Shown one piece after another: positions 53,039 through 61,187 of a DNA stretch of 64,000 bases (position 1 is its first letter; every line of letters starts with the position of its first letter). Location: assembly GCF_021183625.1 (NCBI RefSeq), contig NZ_CP089214.1, forward strand, positions 2,356,001 through 2,420,000, in the 5' to 3' direction. The stretch comes from Nocardia asteroides. Lineage in GTDB: Bacteria; Actinomycetota; Actinomycetes; Mycobacteriales; Mycobacteriaceae. The translations under genes and the position numbers were made by a program. The notes beneath the pieces are model-generated. The model was not told the DNA's origin and searched no databases. It saw only the letters and a list, made by a program, of their open reading frames with translations.

Positions 53039-53619
53039 AACACGAGTACGAAGCCAAATTTCTCACCGTGGACACCGATGCCGTACGGCGAGCGCTGGTC
53101 GACCTCGGCGCGACGCGATCTTTCCCGCGAACGCTGCTGACCCGCAGAATTTTCGAGGACGACGCCCTGGAACGCGGTGCCTGGATCCGGCTGCGCGACG
53201 AAGGATCCCGGTCGACGCTGACCCTCAAGCGGGTAACCGACGCCACCTCCATCGACGGAACCACCGAGATCGAGACAACAGTGGGCGACCCGCACGCGAT
53301 AGCCGAAATTCTCACCGCGCTCGGCTCCCGCCAGGTTCGATACCAGGAGAATTACCGCGAGGAGTGGCAGCTCGGCGACCTTGTGTTCGACTTCGACACC
53401 TGGCCGGACCTACCGACATTCCTCGAGATCGAGGGCCCGAGCGAGGACGCCGTGCGTTCAGCCGCCGCACGGCTGGAGCTGGACTACGGAGAGGCCAGGT
53501 TCGGCAGCGTGGACGAGATCTATCGGAGCGAGGCCGGCCGCGACATCCTGATCGAACCGACCCTGTTGTTCGAGACGGCGTCGCCTACGGCGCGTCCAGG
53601 CGGCGCACAGCGAGAATGA
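53035..53619 (+). CDS. CYTH-domain (class IV adenylyl cyclase / triphosphatase-like) protein
   Basis: A 194-residue triphosphate-tunnel protein. The signature HEYEAKF (ExExK) starts the protein; WIRLRDEG, TLTLKRV, and TFLEIEGPSEDAV give the other basic and acidic strands of the tunnel. CYTH enzymes act on ATP, inorganic triphosphate or thiamine triphosphate. The last ~12 residues (ASPTARPGGAQRE) are encoded by antisense TetR-remnant DNA, so the original C-terminus was probably replaced at a recombination junction. Last gene of the radical SAM operon. Confidence 0.85.
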   Translation: MKHEYEAKFLTVDTDAVRRALVDLGATRSFPRTLLTRRIFEDDALERGAWIRLRDEGSRSTLTLKRVTDATSIDGTTEIETTVGDPHAIAEILTALGSRQVRYQENYREEWQLGDLVFDFDTWPDLPTFLEIEGPSEDAVRSAAARLELDYGEARFGSVDEIYRSEAGRDILIEPTLLFETASPTARPGGAQRE

Positions 53620-53732
53620 CAGCCGATCGCTGACGCGCAACGGAGTCGTCTGCTTTCCGTGCTCGACCCGCGGATCCAACGCCTCCAGATCAGCCGACGC
53701 CTGCACCTCGCGTCGTCCGGATACGCGACGAT
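53583..53732 (-). pseudogene. Decayed TetR gene fragment
   Basis: Minus-strand codons read DDSVARQRSAVILAVRRL then DAP and a stop, against DDAVGRQRSAVILAVRRL then VAP in the 42522 TetR. Further on, VAYPDDAR matches VAHPDDAR. The central part of the gene is deleted, and a 1-nt loss frameshifts the upstream piece. About 87 percent of bases match over the compared 60-nt blocks (counted by eye). Confidence 0.85.
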
Positions 53733-53814
53733 CGATCTGGCGACCATGGAGAGGGCCACGGCACTGGATCGGTATCGGTATCGGGCCGGGTTGCCGCACA
53801 TTCTCGATTCCTGA
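53731..53814 (+). pseudogene. Decayed C-terminus of an FAD oxidoreductase
   Basis: Forward codons read IDLATMERATALDRYRYRAG then LPHILDS and a stop. The intact flavoprotein at 44924-46729 has IDLATMEGAN, and 36 codons later AVDRDRYRAGLPHILDF. The intervening 108 nt are missing, apparently by deletion between two GAGGGGGC repeats present in the intact gene. Confidence 0.88.
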
Positions 53815-53860
53815 GAGTGGGTCCGGCGGGCAGCAGTAGGGGCTCAACCGCAGGCGTAAG
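53815..53860. other. Degenerate copy of the flavoprotein terminator
   Basis: After the remnant stop, CCGGCGGGCAGC and AGGGGCT match the terminator region downstream of the intact flavoprotein (44881-44924, reverse complement), but the second arm is mutated and no longer pairs. Confidence 0.6.
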
Positions 53861-53877
53861 GGCGAGAACCTGGGTTA

Positions 53878-54402
53878 CTACCCTCCGGCCGCTCGTCGGC
53901 GGCGACGCCACCACGGGCGCTTCGTCGCCTTCGGCGGGGGCGGCGCAACCGGTTTCGCGACCGCGCGGGCAGCCCGGCGCTGCTCCTCGCGCTCCCGCCG
54001 CCACTCCGCGACCACCGCCTCGACGTCCACGGTGGACACCGGTACCACCGGCCCGGACGGAATTCGCAGATACTCGACGATCCGCCGGTTCAGCGCCACG
54101 ACCTCGGCGCGCACCTGCTCCTCGGTGGTGCAGTCACGCACCGTCGCCCCGATTCGCTCGGCATCGCGGCGCAGCAGCAGTGGGGTGGGCAGCAGGAGGC
54201 CGGTGTCCGCGCCCTCGCGTTGCAGGTAGCCGCGCAGCCAGGCATCTTCCTGGACCGGAGCCCCGGCGCCGGGGATCGGCTTTCCGGAGCCGCGCAGATT
54301 CCGCAGCTCCCCGCGCTCCTCCGCCTCCCTGACCTGCTTGTCCACCCAGGATTCGAAGCTCTGCCGCGCCGGTTTCCGCCCCGCGCTCCCGTCTGCGCCC
54401 AT
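53878..54402 (-). CDS. DUF1992 (DnaJ homologue C-28-like) protein
   Basis: A 174-residue protein with the DUF1992 core: SFESWVDKQVREAEERGEL, LRGSGKPIPG, DAWLRGYLQREG. The tail is very basic (PPPKATKRPWWRRRRR). Function in bacteria is unknown. Divergent from the RDD gene with a 74-nt gap. Confidence 0.88.
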   Translation of the reverse strand: MGADGSAGRKPARQSFESWVDKQVREAEERGELRNLRGSGKPIPGAGAPVQEDAWLRGYLQREGADTGLLLPTPLLLRRDAERIGATVRDCTTEEQVRAEVVALNRRIVEYLRIPSGPVVPVSTVDVEAVVAEWRREREEQRRAARAVAKPVAPPPPKATKRPWWRRRRRAAGG

Positions 54403-54476
54403 GCATCCAGGGTACGAAAGGTGTCATCCGAACGACCGACGCCGCGAATTCGCCGCACCCGGCACGATCGGACGGC

Positions 54477-55409
54477 ATGGAGCACGCCGCGATCGTCACG
54501 CCCGGCAGGCGCATGGCCGCCTGGTCGCTGGACTTCGGTGTCGTCGTCCTGCTGACCGCCGTGCTCGGCTGGCTGACGCAGTATCGGATCGGCGACTACC
54601 TCTCCGATTGGCCGTCGCTCGGGGCCGGCGGCGCGTGGGAGCTCATGGGGTCGGAGGGTGACGTCACCGCGGCGGGGGTCGAGATCGGCTCCGGTGTGCT
54701 CGGCGAGCTGATGTCGCTGGTGACGCAGGGTTTTCTGGCATTGATCGTGCTCACCGGGCTGGTGCGCTTCGGCACGCTCGCCTGGACCGGGCACAGCGCG
54801 GGCGGGGCGCTGGCCGAGGTCAGGACGGTCGCGCACGGGCCCGACCCGCTGCTCTCGCGCGGCCGGGCGGCCAGGTACGCGATCAGCACCACACTCAAAG
54901 ACGTCGGGCTGTACGCGGCCGCCTGTATCGCCCTCGTGCACGGCGCCTTCGCGCTCTCCGTGGTGCTCTGGGCGCTGGCCCTCGCCGTCTTGATCGCCGA
55001 CGCGGTGCCCGCCCTGCGCCCCGGCGGCCGCAGCCTCTGCGACCGGCTCAGCGGCACCGCCCCGACCCGCGCCCGCCGCTACCGCCGAGCCCTCGAACAG
55101 AGCGCCCACCTGCGCCGCGCCGGTATCGAGGCTACCCAGCAGGCAGTCGCCGCCGGCCGCCGAATCGCATCTTCCGAGACCGCTGAGCAGGCGAGGGAAG
55201 CCGCGGCCGAGCGGGCTCAGCAGGCCAAGGCGACCTCGCGCCGGATCGCCGCCGACGTGACCCGCCGGGTGGAGAGCAGCGACCACGCCAGGCAGGCCGC
55301 CGCGACCGGCAAACGCCTCGCGACCGACCTCGCCTCCTCGGAACGCGCCCGCCGGGCGAAGGCCGCAGGCCAGCGCCTCGGCGACCGCCTGCGCGGCACC
55401 CGCCCCTGA
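54477..55409 (+). CDS. RDD-family membrane protein with long helical tail
   Basis: A 310-residue protein: RDD domain starts PGRRMAAWSLDFGVVVLLTA (Arg and Asp of the RDD signature) and continues to LIADAVPALRPGGRSLCDRL, with about four membrane helices. The last 110 residues are an Ala/Arg/Glu-rich, probably coiled-coil, cytoplasmic tail with repeated (A)GRRIA and EAAAERAQQAK-type segments. RDD proteins are suspected Na+/H+ or solute transporters. The tail is an unusual extension. Confidence 0.85.
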   Translation: MEHAAIVTPGRRMAAWSLDFGVVVLLTAVLGWLTQYRIGDYLSDWPSLGAGGAWELMGSEGDVTAAGVEIGSGVLGELMSLVTQGFLALIVLTGLVRFGTLAWTGHSAGGALAEVRTVAHGPDPLLSRGRAARYAISTTLKDVGLYAAACIALVHGAFALSVVLWALALAVLIADAVPALRPGGRSLCDRLSGTAPTRARRYRRALEQSAHLRRAGIEATQQAVAAGRRIASSETAEQAREAAAERAQQAKATSRRIAADVTRRVESSDHARQAAATGKRLATDLASSERARRAKAAGQRLGDRLRGTRP

Positions 55410-55443
55410 GCCCGGACCGGCCCACGCCCCCGGCCGAGCGGCG

Positions 55444-57273
55444 TCACACCGGCTCCGGCACCCCCTCCGGCTCGAGCACCGCACTCGACGGCTCCACGGC
55501 GTAGAGCCCTTCGATCTCCGCGGCGTACTTCTCCGCGATCACCCGCCGCTTGAGCTTCAAGGTCAGGGTGAGCTCGTCCCCACCCGTCTCCCAGAACACC
55601 GGAAGCACCCGGAACCGCCGCACCTGCTCCACCCGAGCCAGCTTCGCGTTCCCGGCGGCGATACCCGCGGCGATCGCCGCGCGGACCCCGGCATCGGCGG
55701 CGAGCGCGGAAGCGGAGGCATCAGCCAACCCGTGCTGCTCGGCGTAGCGCGGCGCCGTCTCGGCATCGAGCACCACCAGCGCGGTGTTGTACGGCCGCCC
55801 GTCCCCGATCGCCGCAACGACCCCGATCAGCGGCGTCGCCGCCTTCAGCGTGTTCTCGATCGCCGTGGGCGACATGTTCTTCCCGGAGGCATTGATGATC
55901 AGCTCCTTCTTCCGGTCGACCACCCGCAGGAACCCGTCGTCGTCGATGGTCACCACGTCGCCGGTGTGCAGCCACCCGTCGGCATCGACCGCCTCGGCCG
56001 TCTTCGCGGGTTCCCCGCGGTACCCCTTCATCACCAGCGGCCCGCGGACCAGCAGTTCCCCGTCGTCGGCGACCTTGGCCTCCATACCGGGCAGCAGCGT
56101 GCCGACGCTCCCCAGCTTGGCATCGTCGGGATGGCTGACGCTGCAGATGCAGGCCAGCTCGGACATGCCCCAGATCTCCGCGATCGGGATGCCGAGCCCG
56201 GCGAAGAAGCCGAGCGTCTCCGGCGGGATGGGCGCGGCGCCGGACATGGCCCCGCGCACCCGGTCCAGCCCGAGCTTCGCGCGCAGCGGACCGAGGACCA
56301 GCGCGTCGGCGCGCTGCCACTCGACGGCCAGCTCCTCCGGCACCGGCGCGCCGGCCAGCTGCCTGGCGCTGCGCCGCGCGGCGACATCGAGCGCCAAGCG
56401 CAGCCCGGTGCGCTTCTGCTCGTCCGGCTCGGCCGAGACGGCGAACTCCACCGCGGCGCGCAACTTTTCCCAGACCCGGGGCACCGCGCCCCAGATGGTC
56501 GGCCGCAGCTCGGCCAGCGCGGGCGCGATACCGGCCGGGTCGGCGACGCAGGTGACCTGTGTGCCGAAGACCTCCTGGAAGTAGAGCGCGGTGAGCCGGT
56601 CGGCGATGTGCGCGGTCGGCATGTAGGAGGTGATGGTGTCGCCGAACCGGATGCCGAGCACCTCCGCCACCGCGTAGGACTCGAAGAGCAGCGCGGCGTG
56701 CGTGGTCTCCACGCCCTTGGGGTTGCCGGTGGTGCCCGAGGTGTAGATGAGCGTGGCGACGTCGTCCGGGCGGACGGCCCGCCAGGCGGCGTCGAAGTCG
56801 AAGGCCGGGTCGCCGCCCGCGATCAGCTCGGCGACCCCGACGGTGCCGTCCGGCGCCTCGTCGACGCAGACGATGTGGTCCGGCTCGGCGCCTGCCGCCC
56901 GCAGCCGCGGCACGTACTGCGGCTCGCAGATCACCACGCGCGCACCGGAATTGCCGAGCACGTGGGCCAGCTGCTCGGGCGCGAGCGTGTTGTAGACGGA
57001 GAACGAGGTGGCGCCGAGGTGCTGCGCGCCGACCTCCAGCGGATAGAACTCCACCCGGTTACCCATCATGAGCGCGACGGTGTCGCCCTTGCGCACGCCG
57101 AGCGCGGCGAGCCCGGCGGCGACCGCGCGCACCTCGGCGGCGTAGTCGCGCCAGGTCAGCGTCGTGGTGTCGCCGGGGGTGCGCAGGGCGATGTCGTCCG
57201 GTGCGCGGGTCGCGGTGTGCTGGAAGGCGGCGACCAGGGTGTCGAAGCGGGGGTGATCGGTGGGTCGGGTCAC
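55444..57273 (-). CDS. Long-chain acyl-CoA synthetase (FadD15-like)
   Basis: A 609-residue AMP-forming ligase. P-loop LIYTSGTTGNPKGV, AISMSGAAPIPPE-type motif (GAMSGAAPIPPETLGFFAG), IWGMSEL, GWLHTGDVVTIDDDGFL, and DRKKELIINASGKNMSP (A8 hinge and lysine region). The long-chain type has the gate region near PTIWGAVPRVWEK. The GTG at 57273 is chosen because upstream ATGs (57297, 57309) lie inside a palindromic operator. It is downstream of the SDR gene on the same strand. Confidence 0.9.
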   Translation of the reverse strand: MTRPTDHPRFDTLVAAFQHTATRAPDDIALRTPGDTTTLTWRDYAAEVRAVAAGLAALGVRKGDTVALMMGNRVEFYPLEVGAQHLGATSFSVYNTLAPEQLAHVLGNSGARVVICEPQYVPRLRAAGAEPDHIVCVDEAPDGTVGVAELIAGGDPAFDFDAAWRAVRPDDVATLIYTSGTTGNPKGVETTHAALLFESYAVAEVLGIRFGDTITSYMPTAHIADRLTALYFQEVFGTQVTCVADPAGIAPALAELRPTIWGAVPRVWEKLRAAVEFAVSAEPDEQKRTGLRLALDVAARRSARQLAGAPVPEELAVEWQRADALVLGPLRAKLGLDRVRGAMSGAAPIPPETLGFFAGLGIPIAEIWGMSELACICSVSHPDDAKLGSVGTLLPGMEAKVADDGELLVRGPLVMKGYRGEPAKTAEAVDADGWLHTGDVVTIDDDGFLRVVDRKKELIINASGKNMSPTAIENTLKAATPLIGVVAAIGDGRPYNTALVVLDAETAPRYAEQHGLADASASALAADAGVRAAIAAGIAAGNAKLARVEQVRRFRVLPVFWETGGDELTLTLKLKRRVIAEKYAAEIEGLYAVEPSSAVLEPEGVPEPV

Positions 57274-57290
57274 AGCGGACAACGTACATC

Positions 57291-57315
57291 GCAACATATT
57301 GCATTGCAATGTTGC
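57291..57315. promoter_or_regulatory. Nested palindromes upstream of the acyl-CoA synthetase gene
   Basis: GCAACAT (57291-57297) and ATGTTGC (57309-57315) are 7-bp arms; inside and overlapping lies TTGCATTGCAA (57299-57309). This 25-bp AT-rich block is 18 bp before the GTG start, well placed for a TetR or GntR repressor of fatty acid genes. Confidence 0.55.
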
Positions 57316-57375
57316 ATTCCGCGGATAGCCGTCGACCGCGGCCGAATCGCACCGGCCGCGGTCGCGGAAGAGGCT

Positions 57376-58140
57376 CTAGCGCGGGGCCATGCGGATGGCG
57401 CCGTCGAGCCGGATGGTCTCGCCGTTCAGCATCGGGTTCTCCACGATGTGCCTGGCCAGCGCGCCGTACTCGACCGGGTTGCCGAGCCGCGAGGGGTGCG
57501 GCACCTGCGCGCCGAGCGAGTCGATGGCCTCGTCCGGCAGGGTCGCGAAGAGGGGGGTGTGGAAGAGGCCGGGGGCGATGGTGAGCACCCGGATCTTCAG
57601 GCTCGCGAGGTCGCGCGCGACCGGCAGCGTCAGCCCGACGATGCCGCCCTTGGAGGCCGAGTACGCCGCCTGCCCGATCTGCCCGTCGAAGGCGGCGACC
57701 GAGGCGGTGTTGATGATGACGCCGCGCTCCTCGCCCACCGGCTCGGTGGCGGCGATGCGCTCGGCGGCCAGCCGGATCACGTTGAAGGTGCCGATCAGGT
57801 TGACGCTGATCACCTTCTGGAAGGCCGCGAGCGGGAACGCGCCCTGCTTGCCGACGGTCTTGATGGCGTTGCCGATCCCGGCGCAGTTCACCGCGATCCG
57901 CAGCGGGCCCAGCTCGGCGGCCGCGTCCAGCGCGGCGGTCACCTGCTCCTCGTCGGTGACGTCGGCCGCGGCGAACACGACGCCGTCGCCGAGCTCCTTG
58001 GCGACGGTCTCGCCGGGCGAGGAGGGCAGGTCGACGATGACGACCTTCGCGCCCTGCGCGTGCAGCTCCTTGACGGTCGCCAGCCCGAGGCCGGAAGCGC
58101 CACCGGTGACCAGCGCGACGAGGTTGCTGTCGATCTGCAT
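57376..58140 (-). CDS. Short-chain dehydrogenase (17beta-HSD10 / 3-hydroxyacyl-CoA dehydrogenase type II-like)
   Basis: A 254-residue SDR: cofactor motif [22 protein letters not shown], catalytic Ser in [11 protein letters not shown] and [15 protein letters not shown] and the ending [10 protein letters not shown] are typical of HSD10-type 3-hydroxyacyl-CoA dehydrogenases. AAAGGA precedes the ATG. A KstR-like box stands 150 bp upstream. It probably oxidises 3-hydroxyacyl-CoA or hydroxysteroid in lipid catabolism, with fadD downstream. Confidence 0.88.
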   Translation of the reverse strand: MQIDSNLVALVTGGASGLGLATVKELHAQGAKVVIVDLPSSPGETVAKELGDGVVFAAADVTDEEQVTAALDAAAELGPLRIAVNCAGIGNAIKTVGKQGAFPLAAFQKVISVNLIGTFNVIRLAAERIAATEPVGEERGVIINTASVAAFDGQIGQAAYSASKGGIVGLTLPVARDLASLKIRVLTIAPGLFHTPLFATLPDEAIDSLGAQVPHPSRLGNPVEYGALARHIVENPMLNGETIRLDGAIRMAPR

Positions 58141-58289
58141 GGGAGTTCCTTTCTGCTCCGGCCGCGCGTGGTCGACACCGGCCGTGGCATCGAGACTATC
58201 CATCGCGACGGCAACAAGTAAACAGCGGTTCGCATAGCGAGACGAAGAGAATGCCATTTCGGCAGCACCGATGTTCGGGCGCATTCACC

Positions 58290-58303
58290 TATAACAGGTT
58301 CTA
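58290..58303. promoter_or_regulatory. KstR-like box
   Basis: On the minus strand TAGAACCTGTTATA fits the KstR consensus TnnAACnnGTTnnA exactly. It sits in a larger inverted repeat, CTATAAC (58289-58295) and GTTATAG (58304-58310). KstR represses cholesterol catabolism genes in mycobacteria and rhodococci. Confidence 0.6.
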
Positions 58304-58355
58304 GTTATAGCACACCGCTTGACCTCGAGCGCGGTAGAGGTTGCACGGTGGAGCC

Positions 58356-59003
58356 ATGACCGAGACGACCGAACGCTGGGACTCCGTATACGACGACGAC
58401 ACCGCGCCGTGGGTGATCGGCCGCCCCCAACCGGCCATCGACGAGCTCGAGCGCGCAGGCGGCTTCACCGGCCGGGTGCTCGACATCGGCTGCGGCGCCG
58501 GCGAGCACACCATCATGCTGACCGCGCGCGGCCACGACGTCCTCGGCGTCGACTTCTCGCCGAGCGCCGTCGGCTTCGCCCGCCGGAACGCCGAGGCGAA
58601 GGGAGTGCCGGAGGCCAGATTCGCGGTCGCCGACGCGCTCGCGCTCGACCCGCGCGCCACCGGCGCCTACGACACCGTGCTGGACAGCGCGCTCTTCCAC
58701 ATCTGGGGCACCGAGCCGGAGCAGCGGGCGCGCTACGTCCGCTCGCTGCACGGCGTGCTGCGGCCGGGCGGGGTGCTGCGGCTGCTCGCGCTCTCCGACG
58801 CCGAGCCCGGCTTCGGCCCGCGGATCGGCGCCGACATCGTGCGCGGCGCCTTCACCGACGGCTGGCAGCTCGTCTCCCTGGAGCCCGCCCGCTACCTGGG
58901 CCGGGTCACCCCGGTGGTCGCGGACAATGTCGCCGGGCTCGCGGTCTCACCGGAGGGGCAGGTCGACGCCGCCGCCTGGCTCGCCGAGGTCAGGCGGAGC
59001 TGA
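58356..59003 (+). CDS. Class I SAM-dependent methyltransferase
   Basis: A 215-residue methyltransferase: VLDIGCGAGEHTIMLTARGH (motif I), VLGVDFSPSAV, and VLDSALFHI. It resembles thiopurine/thiol and small-molecule methyltransferases (WDSVYDDDTAPWVIGRPQPA start). ATG at 58356 follows GGTGGAG. It is divergent from the SDR gene, 53 bp from the KstR-like box. Its last 57 nt overlap the end of the convergent MFS gene. Confidence 0.85.
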   Translation: MTETTERWDSVYDDDTAPWVIGRPQPAIDELERAGGFTGRVLDIGCGAGEHTIMLTARGHDVLGVDFSPSAVGFARRNAEAKGVPEARFAVADALALDPRATGAYDTVLDSALFHIWGTEPEQRARYVRSLHGVLRPGGVLRLLALSDAEPGFGPRIGADIVRGAFTDGWQLVSLEPARYLGRVTPVVADNVAGLAVSPEGQVDAAAWLAEVRRS

Positions 59004-60119
59004 GCGGGCGAGCCGGTCCACCCGCCGCACCAGCGGCAGCACGAGCAGCAGGCACACCGCGGGCAGCAGGAAGGCCGCGCGCAGCGCGGGCCCGGCCGAG
59101 ATCAGGCCGGGCAGCACCGCCCCGGCCAGCGCGCCCGCGTAGTTGAAGAGGTTGACGGTGGCGACGATCTCGTCCGAGCGCTCTGGCCGCACCTCGCCCG
59201 CCGCGCTGAACGCGATCGGCACCAGCGCGCCCGCGCACAGCCCGGCCGCCGCGAACCCCGCGATCGCGCCGGGCACCAGCGGCAGCGCCGCCACCAGCAC
59301 GCACCCCGCGAGCCCGGCCGCCACCGCGCCGAGCGCCACCGGCGTCCGGCCGAACCGCAGGACGGCCGCGTCGACGGTCAGCCGCGCGCCGAGCACCGCG
59401 GCCTGGTAGGCGGCGTAGCCGAGCGGGGTCACCGCGGCGACCGCGCCGAGCCCGTCGGCCAGGTACACGGTGCTCCAGGTGGAGACCGCCGCGTCCACCA
59501 CGAAGGCCGCGAAGATCAGCGCGCCGACGATCCGGATGGCGGGCCACGGCAGCGGTCCGCTCTTCTCCCGCTGCCGCACGGCGCGCTCCGGGTCGAAGCC
59601 GAGCAGCGCCACCCCGACGTGCACCGCCGCCGCGGCGACCAGCGCGAACACCGCGGGCAGCTCCAGCGCGAGCAACCCGGCGACCAGCAGCGCGCCCGCG
59701 ATCGCCGCCGCCGTGTACCCGGCGTAGAAGCGCCCGAGGAGCGGCCGCCCGGCCCGCCGCTGCACCAGCACGCCCTGCATGTTCGAGGCGGCGTCGACCC
59801 CGCCGAGCCCGATCCCGTACAGCACCAGCGCCACCGCGAAGAGCGGCAGACTCCCGAGCACGGCCGCCCCGAGCAGCGCCACCGCCTGCGCCCCGAGCGC
59901 CGCGACCAGCGCCCGCCCGCTCCCCCAGCGCACCGCGATCACCTCCGCCGCGACCGAGCCGAGCGCCGCCGCGAGGACGGTGCCGAGCAGCAGCACCGAC
60001 ACCACCGTGTCCGAGATCCCGAGCCGCTCCTTGAACTCCGGCAGGACCGTGACGATCGCCGCGTACCCGAAGCCCTGCGCGGCGTACGCGGCCGCCACCG
60101 GCCGCACGCGCTCCGTCAT
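58947..60119 (-). CDS. MFS transporter
   Basis: A 390-residue, about twelve-helix transporter (VRPVAAAYAAQGFGYAAIVT start, GIGLGGVDAASNMQGVLVQR after helix 4). The pattern fits sugar-efflux or drug-type MFS with MFS_1 signature LGRFYAGYTAAAIAGALLVAG. The C-terminal tail runs 57 nt into the convergent methyltransferase gene. An orphan TetR-type operator lies just upstream. The substrate is unknown. Confidence 0.85.
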   Translation of the reverse strand: MTERVRPVAAAYAAQGFGYAAIVTVLPEFKERLGISDTVVSVLLLGTVLAAALGSVAAEVIAVRWGSGRALVAALGAQAVALLGAAVLGSLPLFAVALVLYGIGLGGVDAASNMQGVLVQRRAGRPLLGRFYAGYTAAAIAGALLVAGLLALELPAVFALVAAAAVHVGVALLGFDPERAVRQREKSGPLPWPAIRIVGALIFAAFVVDAAVSTWSTVYLADGLGAVAAVTPLGYAAYQAAVLGARLTVDAAVLRFGRTPVALGAVAAGLAGCVLVAALPLVPGAIAGFAAAGLCAGALVPIAFSAAGEVRPERSDEIVATVNLFNYAGALAGAVLPGLISAGPALRAAFLLPAVCLLLVLPLVRRVDRLARSAPPDLGEPGGGVDLPLR

Positions 60120-60139
60120 GCCCGACTCCCCGCGATGAG

Positions 60140-60155
60140 CTGGACGTTTGTCCAG
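60140..60155. promoter_or_regulatory. Palindrome CTGGAC-GTTT-GTCCAG upstream of the MFS gene
   Basis: Perfect 6-bp arms 20 bp before the MFS start, a TetR-type operator with no regulator gene in the vicinity. Confidence 0.55.
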
Positions 60156-60191
60156 ATGTCGGGCGAGCGTACACCCGGGCGGCGGGACCGG

Positions 60192-61112
60192 TCAGCCGAA
60201 AGGGGAGGCCACATACCAGGAACCGCCGACGACGGCGTGCAGCTCGGCGCCGAGCCCGAACAGCGCGAGCCGCCCCGAGCCGGGCAGCGGCACCCGCTCG
60301 ATCCGCTCCACCAGGTACCGGTCCCCGGTCAACCGGCCGATCGCGAGCCGCTCCCGCTCCCCCGAGTAGCCGCCGTACAGCGCCACCCGATCCCCGGAGA
60401 CCGCGAGCGCCTTCGCCCCGGCGATCTCGTCGTTGCGCCAGAGCCTGCTCTGCCCGTCCGCGATCCGAACGATGGGGAAGTCGGTGTAGTAGCAGGCCCA
60501 CGCGGTCTCACCGGCCAGGGTGAAGGCATAGCAATCGGCCATGCCGGGTCCGTCGAAGCTCCAGACCGGGCGCAGCGCGCGGTCGAAGCGGACGATGCCA
60601 GGGTGCCCGATCGGCTCCGGCCCGCCGCCGCCCCAGCCGAAATTGCCGAACACCCCCTCATCGAAGAAGCTGACCCAGATGTCCCCGGACGGCGAGACCG
60701 CCACGTCCTCGATCCCGTCGCCGAGCACCCCCGTGCACTCCACGGCCCCGTCCGGGAGCACGACCATCGCATTGTGCTCCGGCCCGCTCGCCGACCAGCG
60801 GCACCGGTGCCCGACCACCAGCACGGCGCCGTCCGGCAGCAGCCGCACCGACGGGAACGCGATCGTCAGATCGTGGATCGGCACCACCTCGCGCGGCTCC
60901 GGGCCGAAAATTACCACCCGCGCCGACACCGGCTCCTCCGCCCTGGTCAGCGGGAACGACGCTCCACCAGGCGATTCCGTGCGGGCGGTGAGCAGCGCCG
61001 CCCCCGCGTCGGTGGTCCACAGGGTCACCAGCGTCCCGTCATATCCGGGCGCGGCGTCGAGCAGACGATCATGCCCGTCGACCGGGCGCGGCTCGGCGCG
61101 AAGTTCGAACAC
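60192..61112 (-). CDS. Predicted beta-propeller-like protein of unknown function
   Basis: About 306 residues with repeated blade-like segments: LLPDGAVLVVGHRCRW, VAVSPSGDIWVSFFDEGVFG, VRFDRALRPVWSF, KALAVSGDRVALYGG. The D-G/W pattern suggests a six- or seven-bladed propeller. There is no signal peptide. The start is unclear; I prefer the GTG at 61112 because the upstream codons enter Arg/Pro-rich non-coding-like sequence next to a repeat array. Function unknown. Confidence 0.65.
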   Translation of the reverse strand: MFELRAEPRPVDGHDRLLDAAPGYDGTLVTLWTTDAGAALLTARTESPGGASFPLTRAEEPVSARVVIFGPEPREVVPIHDLTIAFPSVRLLPDGAVLVVGHRCRWSASGPEHNAMVVLPDGAVECTGVLGDGIEDVAVSPSGDIWVSFFDEGVFGNFGWGGGGPEPIGHPGIVRFDRALRPVWSFDGPGMADCYAFTLAGETAWACYYTDFPIVRIADGQSRLWRNDEIAGAKALAVSGDRVALYGGYSGERERLAIGRLTGDRYLVERIERVPLPGSGRLALFGLGAELHAVVGGSWYVASPFG

Positions 61113-61187
61113 GTCCGCATTGTGCCGCACCCGGGGAAACTCCCGTGCCGGGTTTCCTCGCCCGCGATGCGGTTGGTACGGGGTGGG

